A stretch of 64,000 nucleotides of DNA, from NCBI GenBank assembly GCA_964016875.1, contig OZ024726.1, positions 52,068,825 through 52,132,824 on the forward strand. Direction: 5' to 3'. The notes below the pieces were generated by a model, which was not told the origin of the DNA, did not search any database, and was given only the letters and a program-made list of their open reading frames with translations. Shown piece after piece: positions 1 through 12,120 of the stretch. Origin of the DNA: Fallopia convolvulus (taxonomy: Eukaryota > Streptophyta > Magnoliopsida > Caryophyllales > Polygonaceae). The position numbers and the translations under genes are program-made. Position 1 is the first letter of the stretch; every line of letters begins with the position of its first letter.

Positions 1-2001
1 AAGCTCATAGATACAATTCTTAGTTGTATAATCCAATTCTACAACTTCCTAATTGATAAACGATTTGATTTCCGAATATCGATATATATATATAAATCCT
101 TAGTTTTCATGCTTCAAGGAGCCATCTTGGCGGAATTATAACTAATTATCCGCTTCACTTTTGAAACAATTTTCTAAATAAAAATTGTTCATTAGTAGTA
201 GTTCTACAAGATTACCAAATTTCAGATCAAACGGATTAATGACGAATCCCGAGTAATTATCCGAAGTCCTTTACCTGACAATCGATGTTTAAACTTGTCT
301 TCGCTATAAGTAACGATCCAAACGTCCGTTTCTCGAGCGGTTTGAACCTGTGGAACCGTATTAACGTCAAGATTATAAAAACCATAAATTTACTTAGCAA
401 AGCGGACCCGAAAGGTCCTTTCGGTGGCTCCGTAACCACCCCACTAATTAATTTCGAGCGTTAATACCTTCACTCGAACTTCGAGCTTGTTCGGCTCGAT
501 GGTGGTTCGACCCAAGGACCCGAGGGTGGCGGTGTGACGTCCGGTGGCAACCCCTGGCGGTGGGTGGTGGTTGGCGAGCTATAGTTCGCCGGCGGCGGGG
601 CAACGAGGCAAAGGAAGAAAGCCGAAGTGAAGTGGAGCTCCTTCTCCCGAGTCCGTTCCGTCCCGATTTCACACCCTGCTGGTTCGGTTTCCAGCAGCTC
701 GGCCTCACAACAAGAAGAGGAGGAGGAGATGAGGGTGGAGCTGGGGTGGCTAGCTAGGAGGTGGCAAGGAAGATGGTGGCAAAGCAAAACCGGCGGTGGA
801 GATCCGAATCAATCGCCCGAGTTCGTTCCGTCCAAAGTCCAAACACTCTCTCGGCTTTTGGTTTCCAAAAGTGAAATGGAAGATGATGATGATTGAAAAG
901 TCAAAAAAAACGTCTCATGCAAATTCTATCTCCCACTCCTTAGCCTCTAAGCAAGAGACGTCACATAAAATTTTCCGTCCCGAAACGGGACTCGCGTTAA
1001 AGCGGTAAAATTATGTACCTCGGGTGGAAAAACTCACTAAACGAAAAACGTCCCGAAAATTATGTAGACCAATAAAACCAATTTTCCATGATTTTATCTT
1101 GCTACCTTCAATTTTTAAGGCTTCCGTTTTGTGTTTTACATTCCTTCCGGTACGTAATTAAAAGGACGGTTTATCCAATAAATATTCTTTTTCCACTGAA
1201 AAATCCTAAAATTCACATCGCTCCATAAAATCATTTCCTTATGATTTTAGGATATCACCAACAATTTTCTAGGATTTAATCTCCAACAAAAATATTGGAT
1301 TAAGCATTAAAACGGACAAAAAAGTTAAAAAGATATCCAAAAAAAATTCAAAAATATCCTTAAAAACCGCAGCTATTACAAAAACAAACCTCATACCCAT
1401 TGTAGCATGCAACTGCACTTAAGTAATATGAAACGTATAAGGGCACAAGTGCAAAAAGATATGCAAACTTGAATACTTCATTTATGGGGAGATTTGAACT
1501 CAAATTTTGATAAACATAGATCGGAATGGAATCGGTGAGCTGAATTTTTCGAAAAAAGAAATATAAGGGAAAACAACACTACTAAATCATATTATTTAAA
1601 GGGCGTCTTTGCATGGCTTCATTATTGATATCGTTTTCTACAATGCACTTCGCATCATTATATATTATATACTTTGTTAAAATGTGCAAATACCATACCT
1701 TTAAAGAGAAATCAAGGAAAGTTATAAAGAACCTAACCTGTTATAAAAAGAGCCATAACATACAAATATCATTTTGTTAAACCGTACAAAATTCATAGTC
1801 CATTCAAGACTTTCAGTTAAAAACTGAAATGTTCCATGTTCCAATTAACAAGATTGCAATTGAAATATATGATACTAAATAAAATGGAAAACACTTTATG
1901 GCCTTCCGTCAATTCCAAAATTAATGATTCTCCAATCTCTAACACTGTCTAGTCTCAACATGTGTATGGTATCAAAATAGCAATTAACTAATAAACATAC
2001 T
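1..2001. other. unassigned intergenic sequence with a GC-rich island
   Basis: No gene could be supported here. About 470-870 is clearly richer in G+C than its AT-rich surroundings and has several short overlapping open frames on both strands (60-105 codons). They look like composition artefacts: none has a domain, and they overlap one another. A phrase resembling CCCGAGTCCGTTCCGTCC occurs near 648 and again, slightly changed, near 818. The block may be the end of a decayed retroelement, but I saw no LTR boundary, primer site or coding domain. Confidence 0.4.
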
Positions 2002-2570
2002 TGTGAAAGTTTGTGCGCCATAACATGGGGTTGTGGGTACGTAAATCTAATACAGAAGCTCATTTGGGTTTCATCGTAAAACCAATTTGTAATAGGAGGA
2101 GTAATCAAAGGGCTTATATAGTAGGCTTGTTTAATTTCAATTTCAAATGTGTGAAGTGATTATGTTCTCAACACACTCCCGCAAGTGCAATTGGTCTGGC
2201 CTAGTTGACACTTGGACAAACAAACGGGTCTAGCATCTCAATCTCTTTATAGCTAGCTCGGTGAAAATGATGAGTGGTGGCATCTCAGTCTCTTTATATA
2301 GCCAACTTAACCCAAATAACGAGCGGGTAACATCAACCTCTAAACCTAAGCCCAAACAAGCCTAGAAACATGCACGAAACCAAACCGTGAGCTCTGATAC
2401 CATGTGAAAGCCATGGGCTATAACAAGGGGTCGTGCATACGTAAGCCCAATATACAAACACAAAGGAGTTCCATCATAAAACCAATTGGAAATAGGAGGA
2501 GTAACTCAAAGACTTATATAGTAAGCTTGTTTAATCTCAATTTCATACGTGGGAAGTGATTATATTCTCA
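2002..2570 (-). mobile_element. TRIM (terminal-repeat retrotransposon in miniature)
   Basis: Two direct repeats of about 169 bp (2002-2170 and 2403-2570) enclose a 232-bp interior. On the minus strand each repeat begins TGAGAA and ends TTTCACA, so it has TG...CA ends. The minus-strand 5' repeat is followed directly by TGGTATCAGAGC, the classic primer-binding site for initiator tRNA-Met. A purine-rich GCGGGAGTGTG next to the other repeat fits a polypurine tract. Flanking bases ATACT (1997-2001) and ATAAT (2571-2575) differ at one position and look like a 5-bp target duplication. The interior has no gag or pol coding capacity, as expected for a TRIM, which depends on enzymes from other elements. 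The two repeats have diverged noticeably, so the insertion is old. Confidence 0.8.
2391..2402 (-). promoter_or_regulatory. tRNA-iMet primer-binding site of the TRIM
   Basis: The minus strand reads TGGTATCAGAGC directly inside the 5' terminal repeat. It is complementary to the last 12 nt of mature initiator tRNA-Met (GCTCTGATA plus the added CCA). The gene for that tRNA lies in this window at 29459-29530, and its 3' end matches exactly. Confidence 0.85.
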
Positions 2571-2624
2571 ATAATACCACATTCATTCAATTCTCATAAA
2601 ATAAGAACCAAACAAGTTGAGCAA

Positions 2625-2945
2625 TTACTTGATCCTAGTTAAGTTCTTCCTATGAATTGTCCCCACCGCTTGACCATATAAGTACACCATTGACTTCCTC
2701 AAAGCCTCATAAACAATAGGATGAGGTTCAAAATCGTGTATATGATCAACCTCCTCAGCAAGTTTTAAGATACGATCCTTAAGCTCTTCGAGCTCCTCCA
2801 ATGCCAAATTCCACCACCCACTTATACTGCACTTTTGAACCACCCCATTAATCAACATCCTTGGGACCTCCCTATCATCCGCCCTAATATCTCGAAGTAG
2901 GTCGCCAAGCACTCTATCACCATAAAGCAGATTTATAATAACCAA
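2625..2945 (-). CDS. hypothetical reading frame, possible exon or gene fragment
   Basis: A 106-codon minus-strand frame has protein-like composition (Leu, Glu, Arg, His, Trp mixed) unlike the AT-rich noise around it. It includes stretches such as SGWWNLALEELEELKDRI and HPIVYEALRKSMVYLYGQ that suggest amphipathic helices. I do not recognise the family. It lies just outside the TRIM and no further exon could be joined to it with confidence. It may be an exon of a decayed gene, a captured fragment, or chance. Confidence 0.25.
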   Translation of the reverse strand: MVIINLLYGDRVLGDLLRDIRADDREVPRMLINGVVQKCSISGWWNLALEELEELKDRILKLAEEVDHIHDFEPHPIVYEALRKSMVYLYGQAVGTIHRKNLTRIK

Positions 2946-4237
2946 GATACCTTATTATGACATAATAGAGAACTAGAAAATTGCACATTATAAGAAACTA
3001 TAAAACCCTATAAGCGAAAAATCTCAAATAGAAGGATAAGATTCATAATATTTGTTCCCTAACTTTTGAATTTATGTTAGATTATAACAAAATCTGTTTG
3101 TTTTATAATTAATTTTGATTTTATTTTATTGTGTTAGTAACCAATTCTAATTTAGAAACAATTAAGATAAATTTAAAAGTTACTCTATAAAAATATTAAA
3201 ATAAAATATTATATAATTTGAATTTATCAAGTAGATTTTATATCATATAATTTAAAATTTTCATATTAAAACCAAACATAATCAACAATTTAACATTCAT
3301 ACTAAAATAAATTTAAATTTGTCAAGATTTTCGGGGGCAATTTGTGACAATTTTGTCATATAATTTGAATTTTTCACACACACACATGTATATATATTTT
3401 GATATATCATATGAATTTGCATTGCTTGAATGAGATAGTAAGAGAATATATGAAATATTTTTCCAGTAAAAGTAAATGAACATTTCATATATTTTCATAA
3501 ATTTAAATTTATAAAATAAATTTTTATTTATTTATTTTAAAACTTTTCTTAATTTTTTTGTTAATGACCAATGAAAATTTAAATTATTTATAGTATTAAA
3601 ATTTATTTTGCTCTTCAGAGGAATAATGCAAATTATCAAAATTTTAAATGATTAAAATTTACATTATTTATATTTTAAATTATTTATGCAAAATAAATTT
3701 CTTAAACCAAAGAAATTACTTAACTAATATAAATTAAAATTTTAAATTATTTATATTATGAAAACTTTTAATGCAAAATTGCATTATTTGATATTTTTTA
3801 TTAAATAAAAAAAAATTAATTATTCAATTAATGAAAATTTTAAAAATTGATAAACTCAAATATATGGGAAAAAATATTTTTTCGTATTTTTAAATGATTA
3901 ATTTATAAGGTAAAAATATAAAAATGTTGGATGAAATTAAATAATTATTTAACTATAATATTTGATATTATGGTGATGAATAAGATTATATTTTAAGAAG
4001 GCTATTTTTTTCAATTGTATTGTTTAAACAAAGTTAATTTTAATTTTTTGGGAATTTGTATAAATCTCAAAATTATTAGTCAAACTTTATATAACTCTTA
4101 GAGTTTCCATGTGAATTATGTTTTAGTACACTCTATATATAATGTCAAACCTTAAAATTATTACCACACGAATTTTTGGATAAATTTATTACTTATTGAT
4201 ATGAGATGAGGTATTAGACTATTTCGTGTATGCTAAA
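2946..4237. other. very AT-rich intergenic DNA
   Basis: Long runs of A/T and low-complexity TAAAATTT-type words, with no frame of interest and no recognisable element boundary. It may act as spacer or matrix-attachment-like DNA, but nothing in the sequence proves a function. Confidence 0.5.
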
Positions 4238-5314
4238 CTAGTTGTTCCCGTCGTACCATGTACGACTACAATTCGATATTTTATAGACATTATAAATATG
4301 ATATTAATAAATAAAAATATAATATAAAATATTATATAAGTAAATGATTAAATTTAATGTTGAGAATAAAGATATATTATTAAAATATGAAATAAATAAG
4401 AATTTAAAAAATAATATTTAACTTAATAAATAAGATATAATAAATTATGAAAGATAAAGATAATTTAATTATATAAAATATTTAAAATTTAATTAATTTA
4501 ATTTAATATGGGACCAAAGTCACCAAACTCATTTTGTGGTTCGATAAATTAAAGATTAGATAAGATTAAATATTATATTATTAATATTTTATAGATTATC
4601 AAATATTTCAATATATCTATTAAATATTTTATTATCTATATTAATTAATTTTAAACATTATAAATATTATCATTAATTTTTTATTATAAAATAAAATCAA
4701 TATAAATATCTATAAATAAATTCGTCAAAATATATATGCTAAAGATTTATATTTATTTTAAAATATTTTATCTTTAATTTTAAATACTTGTATAAGGAAG
4801 CTTTTAAAAGATATTGTTATACTAAATAGATATTTGTTTGATGTTAGAGATAAATTTAAATAGTTAAAAAATAATTTAATAGAAAGAAGTTATAATAATA
4901 GAAATAAAAATTAATTTTTTAAATATGAGGTGAGGTCATAATCATTCTGTGACTCGGAAAGGTATCGCTTTAATATATACTCCCTCAGTCCCATTTTGTT
5001 TGTCCAAAAGGACAATTTACACACAAAATAAGAAAGTGGAATAGGAGAAAAAGTAACCAATGGTAAGAAGAAAGAGTGTATGATGTTGATAGATAAAGAT
5101 GGGAAGAAAGAAAAAGAAAAAGAAAATGACTAAAAAGTTGATTGGGGGTAGATTTTTTATTGAAAAATGTAGGTAAAAAGTGAGATTGAATAGGGGTAAT
5201 ATTGTAAGAAAAGTTGGATAAAAAAGAAAAGAAAAAAAGTTGGACAAATATTTTGAGACAACTAAAATGAAAATTAGACAAACAAAATGGAATGGATGGA
5301 GTAATGGCTATAGA
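4238..5314 (-). mobile_element. non-autonomous Helitron, interrupted by a Stowaway MITE
   Basis: On the minus strand the 3' end carries a 7-bp hairpin (GTCGTAC-ATG-GTACGAC) followed by GGGAACAACTAG and then a host T, the Helitron CTRR|T terminus. The minus-strand 5' end begins TCTATAGCCATTA after a host A. It resumes as TATATTAAAGCGATACC on the far side of the MITE at 4980-5301. Without the MITE the Helitron is about 755 bp and has no Rep/helicase coding. Host A and T at the two ends match Helitron insertion between A and T without target duplication. The 5' start resembles those of the other Helitron ends in this window (TCTAT...). Confidence 0.7.
4980..5301. mobile_element. Stowaway-type MITE (Tc1/mariner derived)
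   Basis: The left end reads CTCCCTCAGTCCCATTTTGT and the right end is its imperfect inverse (CTCCATCCATTCCATTTTGT read on the minus strand). Both are flanked by TA, the Tc1/mariner target duplication. The element is 322 bp. Its termini match the CTCCCTCCGTCCC termini of the 4-kb mariner-like element at 18750-22752, so that element or a relative could have mobilised it. Its right end is about 250 bp upstream of the cyclophilin start codon, so it may overlap promoter sequence. Confidence 0.85.
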
Positions 5315-5549
5315 TAAATTGGTAATTACTTACTATTAATAAATTTTAAGCGAGTACTGCCTCTACTTCCGTCTTTTTACCAAAAAAAAAACAATAAAAG
5401 GCGAAATTACCCTTCACATTTCAACAAAATTTCATCCATTTTCCAAATAGACTCCCTTCTTCTCTTCCGCCCTAGTAATCTCCCCTTATCCACCTTGTTT
5501 CATCCGGCTCCGCGAAAGCTGAATCTCATCCTTCTCCTCGAGCTTTTTA

Positions 5550-7717
5550 ATGGCGGCTTCTTTCACTACTGTGGTAAGTTTCTATCGAACTCAATTATCC
5601 CTCCCTTCCCGCTTCTCTCTCTTCTCCCCCTTCAAATTGTAGTAACTCATCAATCATCTGAAAATCTTTTGATTTCCCATCCGTACAGGCAAATGTCGAT
5701 GCTGTCTCTGGTGCTAGGACCTTCGCTCATGTGAAAGCTTTCAATCCTAGCCGCCGTGCTTCCGTCAGGCTTCCGTCGTCCTCTAGTTTCCTCTCCGCCG
5801 GTTCTTCTTTCTCTTGCTTGACCGTTTCATCTGCCTCTAGCCGGAAGAATGGTTTCGTTCCCGCTGTTCGGGCCTCAGCTGAGGTCAGTAGCTGAAACTG
5901 TTGTGATCTTTTTCCTTCATATTGTTGATGCTATGTCTTAAGATTGAATTGCATAGTTAGTTAGGTTTCCGGAGCTGAACATTGCACTTAATCTAATTTG
6001 AACTAGGAAATTGTTATTGCTGAGTTTGCCTACTGCTTGATGCTTATTTAGATCTGATTATTTGTAGGAGGTGCCTGTGCAATCGAAGGTCACCAACAAG
6101 GTATACTTTGATATTAGCATTGGGAATCCAGTGGGTAAGCTCGCTGGAAGAGTTGTGATTGGTTTGTTTGGTGACGATGTGCCCCAGACAGCAGAGAACT
6201 TCAGAGCTCTTTGCACAGGTATAAAATGTCATCAATTGAGAATCCAAGTTTTGGATGGGTTGGTTTAGAAGTTGTAAATTCCATGTTATAAACTTATACT
6301 TTCACTGAATTTGTGGTATTTTTTGTGTTGAATAGGAGAAAAGGGCTTCGGCTACAAAGGCTCTGCATTCCACCGTGTTATCAAGGATTTTATGATTCAA
6401 GGCGGAGATTTTGATAAAGGAAATGTATGTACATTTTTAATTATCTAAGCAGTTTGGAACTTTGCATAAGTAATATTTATGTTTTTTACCCAACAAACTT
6501 GCTCTCCTCGTGGAAAAATGCTCATCATAATATTGCTGGGGAGATATATTTTGCATTTTTGCATAATCATGTTCATATAATTCACTTATGTTTCTTTGCA
6601 TTATACATAGCACCACGTGTTTGATGTAATGAGTAACTAGAGATAGACGTGTCACACTTCAGGAGTGTAATCAGGTTTATGGTAGAGCATGAAAGTGAGT
6701 GTGTTTCTAGACATCTAACTCCGTTATGGGGCCAACTTTTTTCTTCTGCTTGTGTTTTTCGTGATACCAACTGCACATCTTATAGTGTGTATGTGAGATG
6801 GAAATCTCAGATTCAGTGTTGTTTCGTGGCCATACTGTGCTAGTTTGATGGCCCTTGAATAACTAGACAATGAATTTTCTGATGCTTTAAGACAGCACAT
6901 TGCTGTGTCACTTGTTTATTTATCTTCAAAAAAGCAAACAGCATGGTATTGAATCTCTTTCCATACTAAAATATGTGTATATGAAGCTAATGAACAAGGC
7001 AATTTATGCAGGGAACTGGAGGTAAAAGTATCTATGGCCGCACATTCAAGGATGAAAACTTCAAATGTAAGATAAGCGAATCTTGTTAGAGTCATGAAAA
7101 AATAGAATGCTTACGGGCTTTAAAGTTCAAATTCAAGTCAGTACTATAATGGCATTATTGGCTGTAATTGGAATTATAATATTGTTTTGCAGTGGTTCAC
7201 GTAGGACCTGGTGTTGTGAGCATGGCAAATGCAGGGCCCAACACTAATGGAAGTCAATTCTTCATATGCACTGTGAAGGTAATTCTGCTCTAAGAACATT
7301 ATCTGCACATATGACATGACAACTTGATTGAGAGGCATAACATTAGGTTTCTATGTCAACATTCTACTGTCTCAAATTTAGGTTTTTCTACTTATGTCAA
7401 CATTCTACTGTCTCAAATTTAAAGGAAGTGATGAATTGTGTATCTCTCAAATCACTAGTAGTTTCCGTGTTACCCCCTATAAAACCTCATCTACATTGTA
7501 TATAAGACTGCACTTGTCATCTTTTAATCCTTGATTTGTATATTTGGTTAAAAAAATATGGCAGACACCATGGCTGGACCAGAGGCACGTCGTATTTGGG
7601 CAAGTTTTGGAAGGCATGGATGTTGTGAAGCTAATTGAATCACAAGAGACCGATAGAGGAGACCGTCCAAAAAAGAGGGTGGTGATTAGTGATTGTGGTG
7701 AGCTACCTGTGGTTTAA
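5550..7717 (+). CDS. chloroplast stromal cyclophilin (peptidyl-prolyl cis-trans isomerase), CYP20-3/ROC4-like
   Basis: Seven exons (5550-5573, 5689-5883, 6068-6218, 6336-6424, 7012-7066, 7193-7278, 7565-7717) sum to 753 nt, or 250 codons plus stop, and all introns are GT-AG. Residues 1 to about 72 are rich in Ser, Ala and Arg with few acids, typical of a plastid transit peptide, ending near VRASAE. The rest is one cyclophilin domain: FHRVIKDFMIQGGD carries the catalytic Arg, GPNTNGSQFFI forms the core, and PWLDQRHVVFG carries the Trp and His of the cyclosporin pocket. These enzymes catalyse prolyl isomerisation and assist folding. In Arabidopsis the stromal member binds serine acetyltransferase and is redox regulated. 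Cysteines in ALCTG, FFICT and SDCGE are present here. The tiny first exon fits plant cyclophilin genes. A thylakoid-lumen paralogue is unlikely because no twin-arginine or lumenal signal is seen. Confidence 0.93.
7351..7423 (+). repeat. short tandem duplication in cyclophilin intron 6
   Basis: A 29-bp phrase beginning TATGTCAACATTCTACTGTC occurs twice about 42 bp apart, with an identical core. It lies inside the last intron and does not touch the splice sites. Confidence 0.8.
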
Positions 7718-8605
7718 TTCCTGCAGTTGAATGAACCCACTAAGAATCTTGTCTCAGGTAAAGAGCTACTTAATAAGTGACCCTTTTTTGTTATTAGACT
7801 GTAAAGAGCTCTTTCATGCTATTGTTAGTAGTAAGCTGCAATTTTGTTGTGTTCCCTGCATAAAGCCAAGTTTGATGTACAACCATGGATTATTAGAAGC
7901 AAGCTTTTAGGGGCCTGCTTCCTGTTATGGATTGTACACTTTGAAGGCTCATGCTTTTGATATTTTGCCCCCTTTTGCATTGTGAAGCTTAAGCAGCGAG
8001 CTCTGTATTACTGCTAATTGCTTCTGGACTTCTGGCTGTTTTCCTCAGTCAATTGTAGAGCTTCACTGCAAAGAATGGTATGCCAATTCCAAGCAACCAA
8101 ATTGATGAGATAATACGTTCAACTGCTAATGAATCTATGAGCAAAATCCGTTTCTGATTAGTTTTGAGGTTAAGAGTTCGTCATTTTAATCTTAAAAGGA
8201 CCTAAAGATATTGTACATTATATATATGATTGAAATTTCTGGGGGAGAAAAGCATCACTTAGTATTATGTTTGAATGAGGAACGTTATTAAACATTTTAT
8301 TAATGATAAAATAAACCTGACTATCAAACTGCAAACAAAATTATAATTATAATTAAGTAAATACTCCGTACAATTTACTTGCACACCACAAAAGATACAT
8401 GGTACTCGTGGATTTATGGGACGTGGTTAGGAGTGTGTGGAATTTCTTGCCCATGTGTTTTGGGCCTTATGGCCAGTGTGGGCTTATAATCCTTATATCA
8501 TGGTATTTCTATTGTCCGATAAGTTCTCAAATATGTGGAGTTTAAGGATGTCCCCTTCTGCCCTCCAGTAGGTATACTAAGATTGATGAGATATAGATTT
8601 TTGTT
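7718..8605. other. cyclophilin 3' UTR and downstream spacer
   Basis: The first few hundred bases after the stop are moderately T-rich, as in a plant 3' UTR. AATAAA-like signals are not unique enough to fix the cleavage site. Beyond about 8160 the sequence becomes AT-rich spacer without coding signal. Confidence 0.4.
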
Positions 8606-8770
8606 TTGGTCTTTCTAACATATGCTCTTAAGGTATAGGATAAGCTTCTCGATTTTAGGAACTAAAACCCTAAAAAGAACGTAAAAAAGACTTAAATTCC
8701 TAAATAAATAAAAACAAGAAATCTTTCTTTCTAAAACAAGATGCTTATCATGACATAGGTTAGAAAATCC
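8606..8770. repeat. MITE-like family, copy 1 of 3
   Basis: This degraded copy starts TCTTTCTAACATATGC and ends GACATAGGTTAGAAAA, with an internal ACTAAAACCCTAAAAAG shared with copies at 18531-18708 and 30428-30577. The ends are inverted relative to each other. It has no coding capacity. Confidence 0.6.
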
Positions 8771-10539
8771 GTTTTTTATTTTTTGGTTGACCATATATGA
8801 TCATCTTGGATATACTTTTTTTTATGGAAAGTTCTGCACATATATTTGGATCATAAACATCAGATGGACATTATGAATCTCATGGGTTCGTATTTATATG
8901 ATTGAAATTAACCTTTTCGAATGTATATATAACAGTATATTTTTCCAAAAAGTATTTATAATACGGAGTAATAGAAGTTTTAAAATAATAGACTTCTTCT
9001 TATTATTATTATTTGTATATTCAACTGGAAATAAATTAAAAGGAAGTACGTGATACAAACTCAAAAAGGCTCAAGCACCTAGAGATTCCGTCTCAGATGT
9101 GGTTGTCAGATCTGACAACTTTGGACTTGGAGTTTCGTCAAATTTAAGAAAATGCTCCCAACTCATTCAATTTTTTTGTAAAAACAAATACGGACATGCT
9201 CTCAGCATAACACATAGCGGTTTCGAAAACGTGAATTATAATTTTTGGTGAATTGTAATTTTGCTACTTGTCATGCATGAGTAAGTATATGACACGACTT
9301 GTGTTGAATGAACGGGAACAAATTACTTTTAAAAAAAAAAAAAATTCAAGAACAAATAACTTATGTTACATCCTTTTTCCCAACCTAACATCTTATATAT
9401 ATCGAGGTCTTGTTTTCTGTTTGTTCTCAAAAACTACTTTTCATCTAAAAATTAATTTTAACATTCTTAAAATTTGTGCATTCTCTCTTAATTTTTTTTA
9501 CATTTTTTAAAATATAAAAAATAACTTGGCCCAAAATTTACTTGACTAATGCATACGCATGGTCGGCATGGAACATGCTTGCATATTGGTACATGGACTT
9601 TGTGATATAAAACTTCCTAAATTTGTGTATTATATGTATACCAAGCTATAGTGTAACGCTGAGATCAAATATTATGGATCCAGTTCAGGAGAGAACAATG
9701 CTTTGGGAGAGAACGGAAAACGTATGTCAGTCGTCCGATTATATGCGTGATTTTTTTTACTCGAGTGTGCTTCAGGAGAGAACGAAAAATGCATCTCAGT
9801 CGTTTTAATACTATTCGTGCATAATATTGTAATTGACTATATATGACACTTTTTTATTGAATGTGCATTATCTTGTTAAATTGATGTAACCAATTGTGCA
9901 TAATTTATAAGTAATTGTGCATAATCAATATATAGTATCTATTACTAATAACTAAAGCCGGAGCAATTTCTGCCACCATATTACGCCACATCACCCCTTT
10001 ATTAAAATAATAGTTTATTATAGTTAATTATGCAAAAAAAGTTATCTCCAATTAAACTTAAAGATAAAATAATATTTGTAAAAATTTATCTCCAAATAAA
10101 CATAAAGATAAAATAATATTAGTATATTTTATCAATATAGATAAAAAAGAATATTATATTTATCATATTGTAAAAGATAAATTAAAAAGATATAAGAAAA
10201 AATGTGTACATGTGGTCACATATATATCTTTGAAATAAAAATAGCCATATAAATGATAATATCTTTGAAATATCCATCTATCTATAACTATATATTAAAT
10301 CCGAACCTTTTCGAGCAACCAGAACAATTCTGGCCCCATCTTATAATTAAAAAATAATTTTTTATTCTTATTATTTGTAATTTTTTATTTTAAATTTTTA
10401 AATATCTATCTAATTTTTATAAAAACTAATGTTCTAATATATTTAATAAAAAACTAAAAGAACGAAAAATAAATAAAAGATTTTTTTAATATATAATGAT
10501 AGATTGTTATCATAATAAGGTAGGAAAATATTCTTAATA

Positions 10540-11734
10540 CTAGTATGCATTCCCGTACCTTGTACGGGTTTTTTTTAAATAAAAAATTAATAATAAAATA
10601 TTTTTCAAATATATTTATTATTCGAGAAAAATAATTATGTAAATGCTTAAATATAAATTTTTGTTATAATCTCCGTAAAAAGATAAGGCAATTACCATAT
10701 AACTAATCAAGAACTTTTCATATAAGCTAACAAATGATTCGATTATAATAATAACCAAACTGGCAAGGAGATTGCTATAAATATCCGGTTACAAAATAAC
10801 TATTCAATTAAGATATCTTAGTTAAAAAACGATTATATCTAAAAATAAAATAAATATCCTAGAATTTGTATGATAGCATAAAAATATTCTAATGGTCTTC
10901 CTATATCTATCGTATCCAAAAATAAAAGATTTAATAATGGTATTTTCTATTCTATATTCTAAAAATATGGATAAGAATTTATCATATCCAAAAATAAAAA
11001 ATTATTTTAAAACAAAAGAGGTGGTGTGGTCCAATCTAAAAGTGACATGTGTTGTTTAATAATTTTTTTAACTTCCGCTTTAGGTTATAGTTATGATATA
11101 TTGATATATTGATATATTGATATTGATTCAAAAAGAAAATTAAGGAAAAGTTAATGTAATTTTTTTTTTATCAAAACTCAATTTAGGCAAGTAATCATCT
11201 AGATTGAAAGTTCTATTTTTTCTCAAAATTTTATTTAAGATAAATCTTTTACATAAATAGATAAAAAAATACAGATAAAATAAATTTTAAATAAAATTCG
11301 AATTTAATTTTTTTCATATAAATAGATAGATATTAATAAAGATAAAATAATTTTCTTTTATCTTAAATATAAATTCGAATTTAATATTTTTCATATAAAT
11401 AGATAGAAATTTAATTGGAAAATTAAATTAATATCTGTCTTAATATATAATATCTAATGTTTTACAATTTATTTGTTTTAATTTTAGATCTATATATCCT
11501 ACTTCCTAATATATAATAGATAACATCTTTATTATAGATAGAATCTCTTCTGGATTAATTTACCCTATTTATATATTATCTTAAAATAATAGCAATATAT
11601 ATATATTTCTAAAACAAAAAATCCTATGTGGCGAAATCCTAGGTGGCTTAACGTGGGAACGACACGTAGAAAAATCCTAGGTGGCGCAATGTGGTGGCCT
11701 TATTCCTTGCGTCTTTTATATATATATACATAGA
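10540..11734 (-). mobile_element. nested minus-strand Helitron
   Basis: On the minus strand it begins TCTATGTATATATATATAAA after a host A and ends with a perfect 7-bp hairpin (CCCGTAC-AAG-GTACGGG), then AATGCATACTAG before a host T. Removing it rejoins AATA with TTAT, consistent with clean insertion between A and T. It is about 1.2 kb with no protein-coding capacity. CCTAGGTGGC near 11640 is repeated near 11670 and close to the 5' end. Confidence 0.75.
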
Positions 11735-12120
11735 TTATTTTTTTTCTATCTAAAACTAACACTACACATTTACACTATATTTTATATTTGCAAAAAATTA
11801 ATTCGAATTTTAATTAAAAATAAAAAAATTATTTTATCTTTATCCTCTTCTCTTTTAATGTAAAAGATTAAAAATTTATATCAAATTTAGATAAAAAAAT
11901 ATTTTTTTATATATGTATATTATTACTTGCCTAATAAATTTTGATAAAGAAATTATATTATCTTTTCCTTTTTTTTTTGGATTATTTATTTTAATATAAA
12001 ATATTTTTTCTATAAAAAAAATCTATATTCATTCATATTTTTTTTATCTTTTCTTATTAATTATCTTTTTTAACATTCTATTGAAAGGATTTTTAAAGAA
12101 TTGAATTTGATTAATTATTA

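Noticed and set aside
448..1008. five overlapping frames in the GC-rich island
   Set aside because: Mutually overlapping on both strands, with no domain, splice partner or clear gene end.
4260..4970. AT-rich tract as a possible organelle-derived insertion
   Set aside because: No organellar gene or RNA is recognisable. Helitron termini explain the segment.
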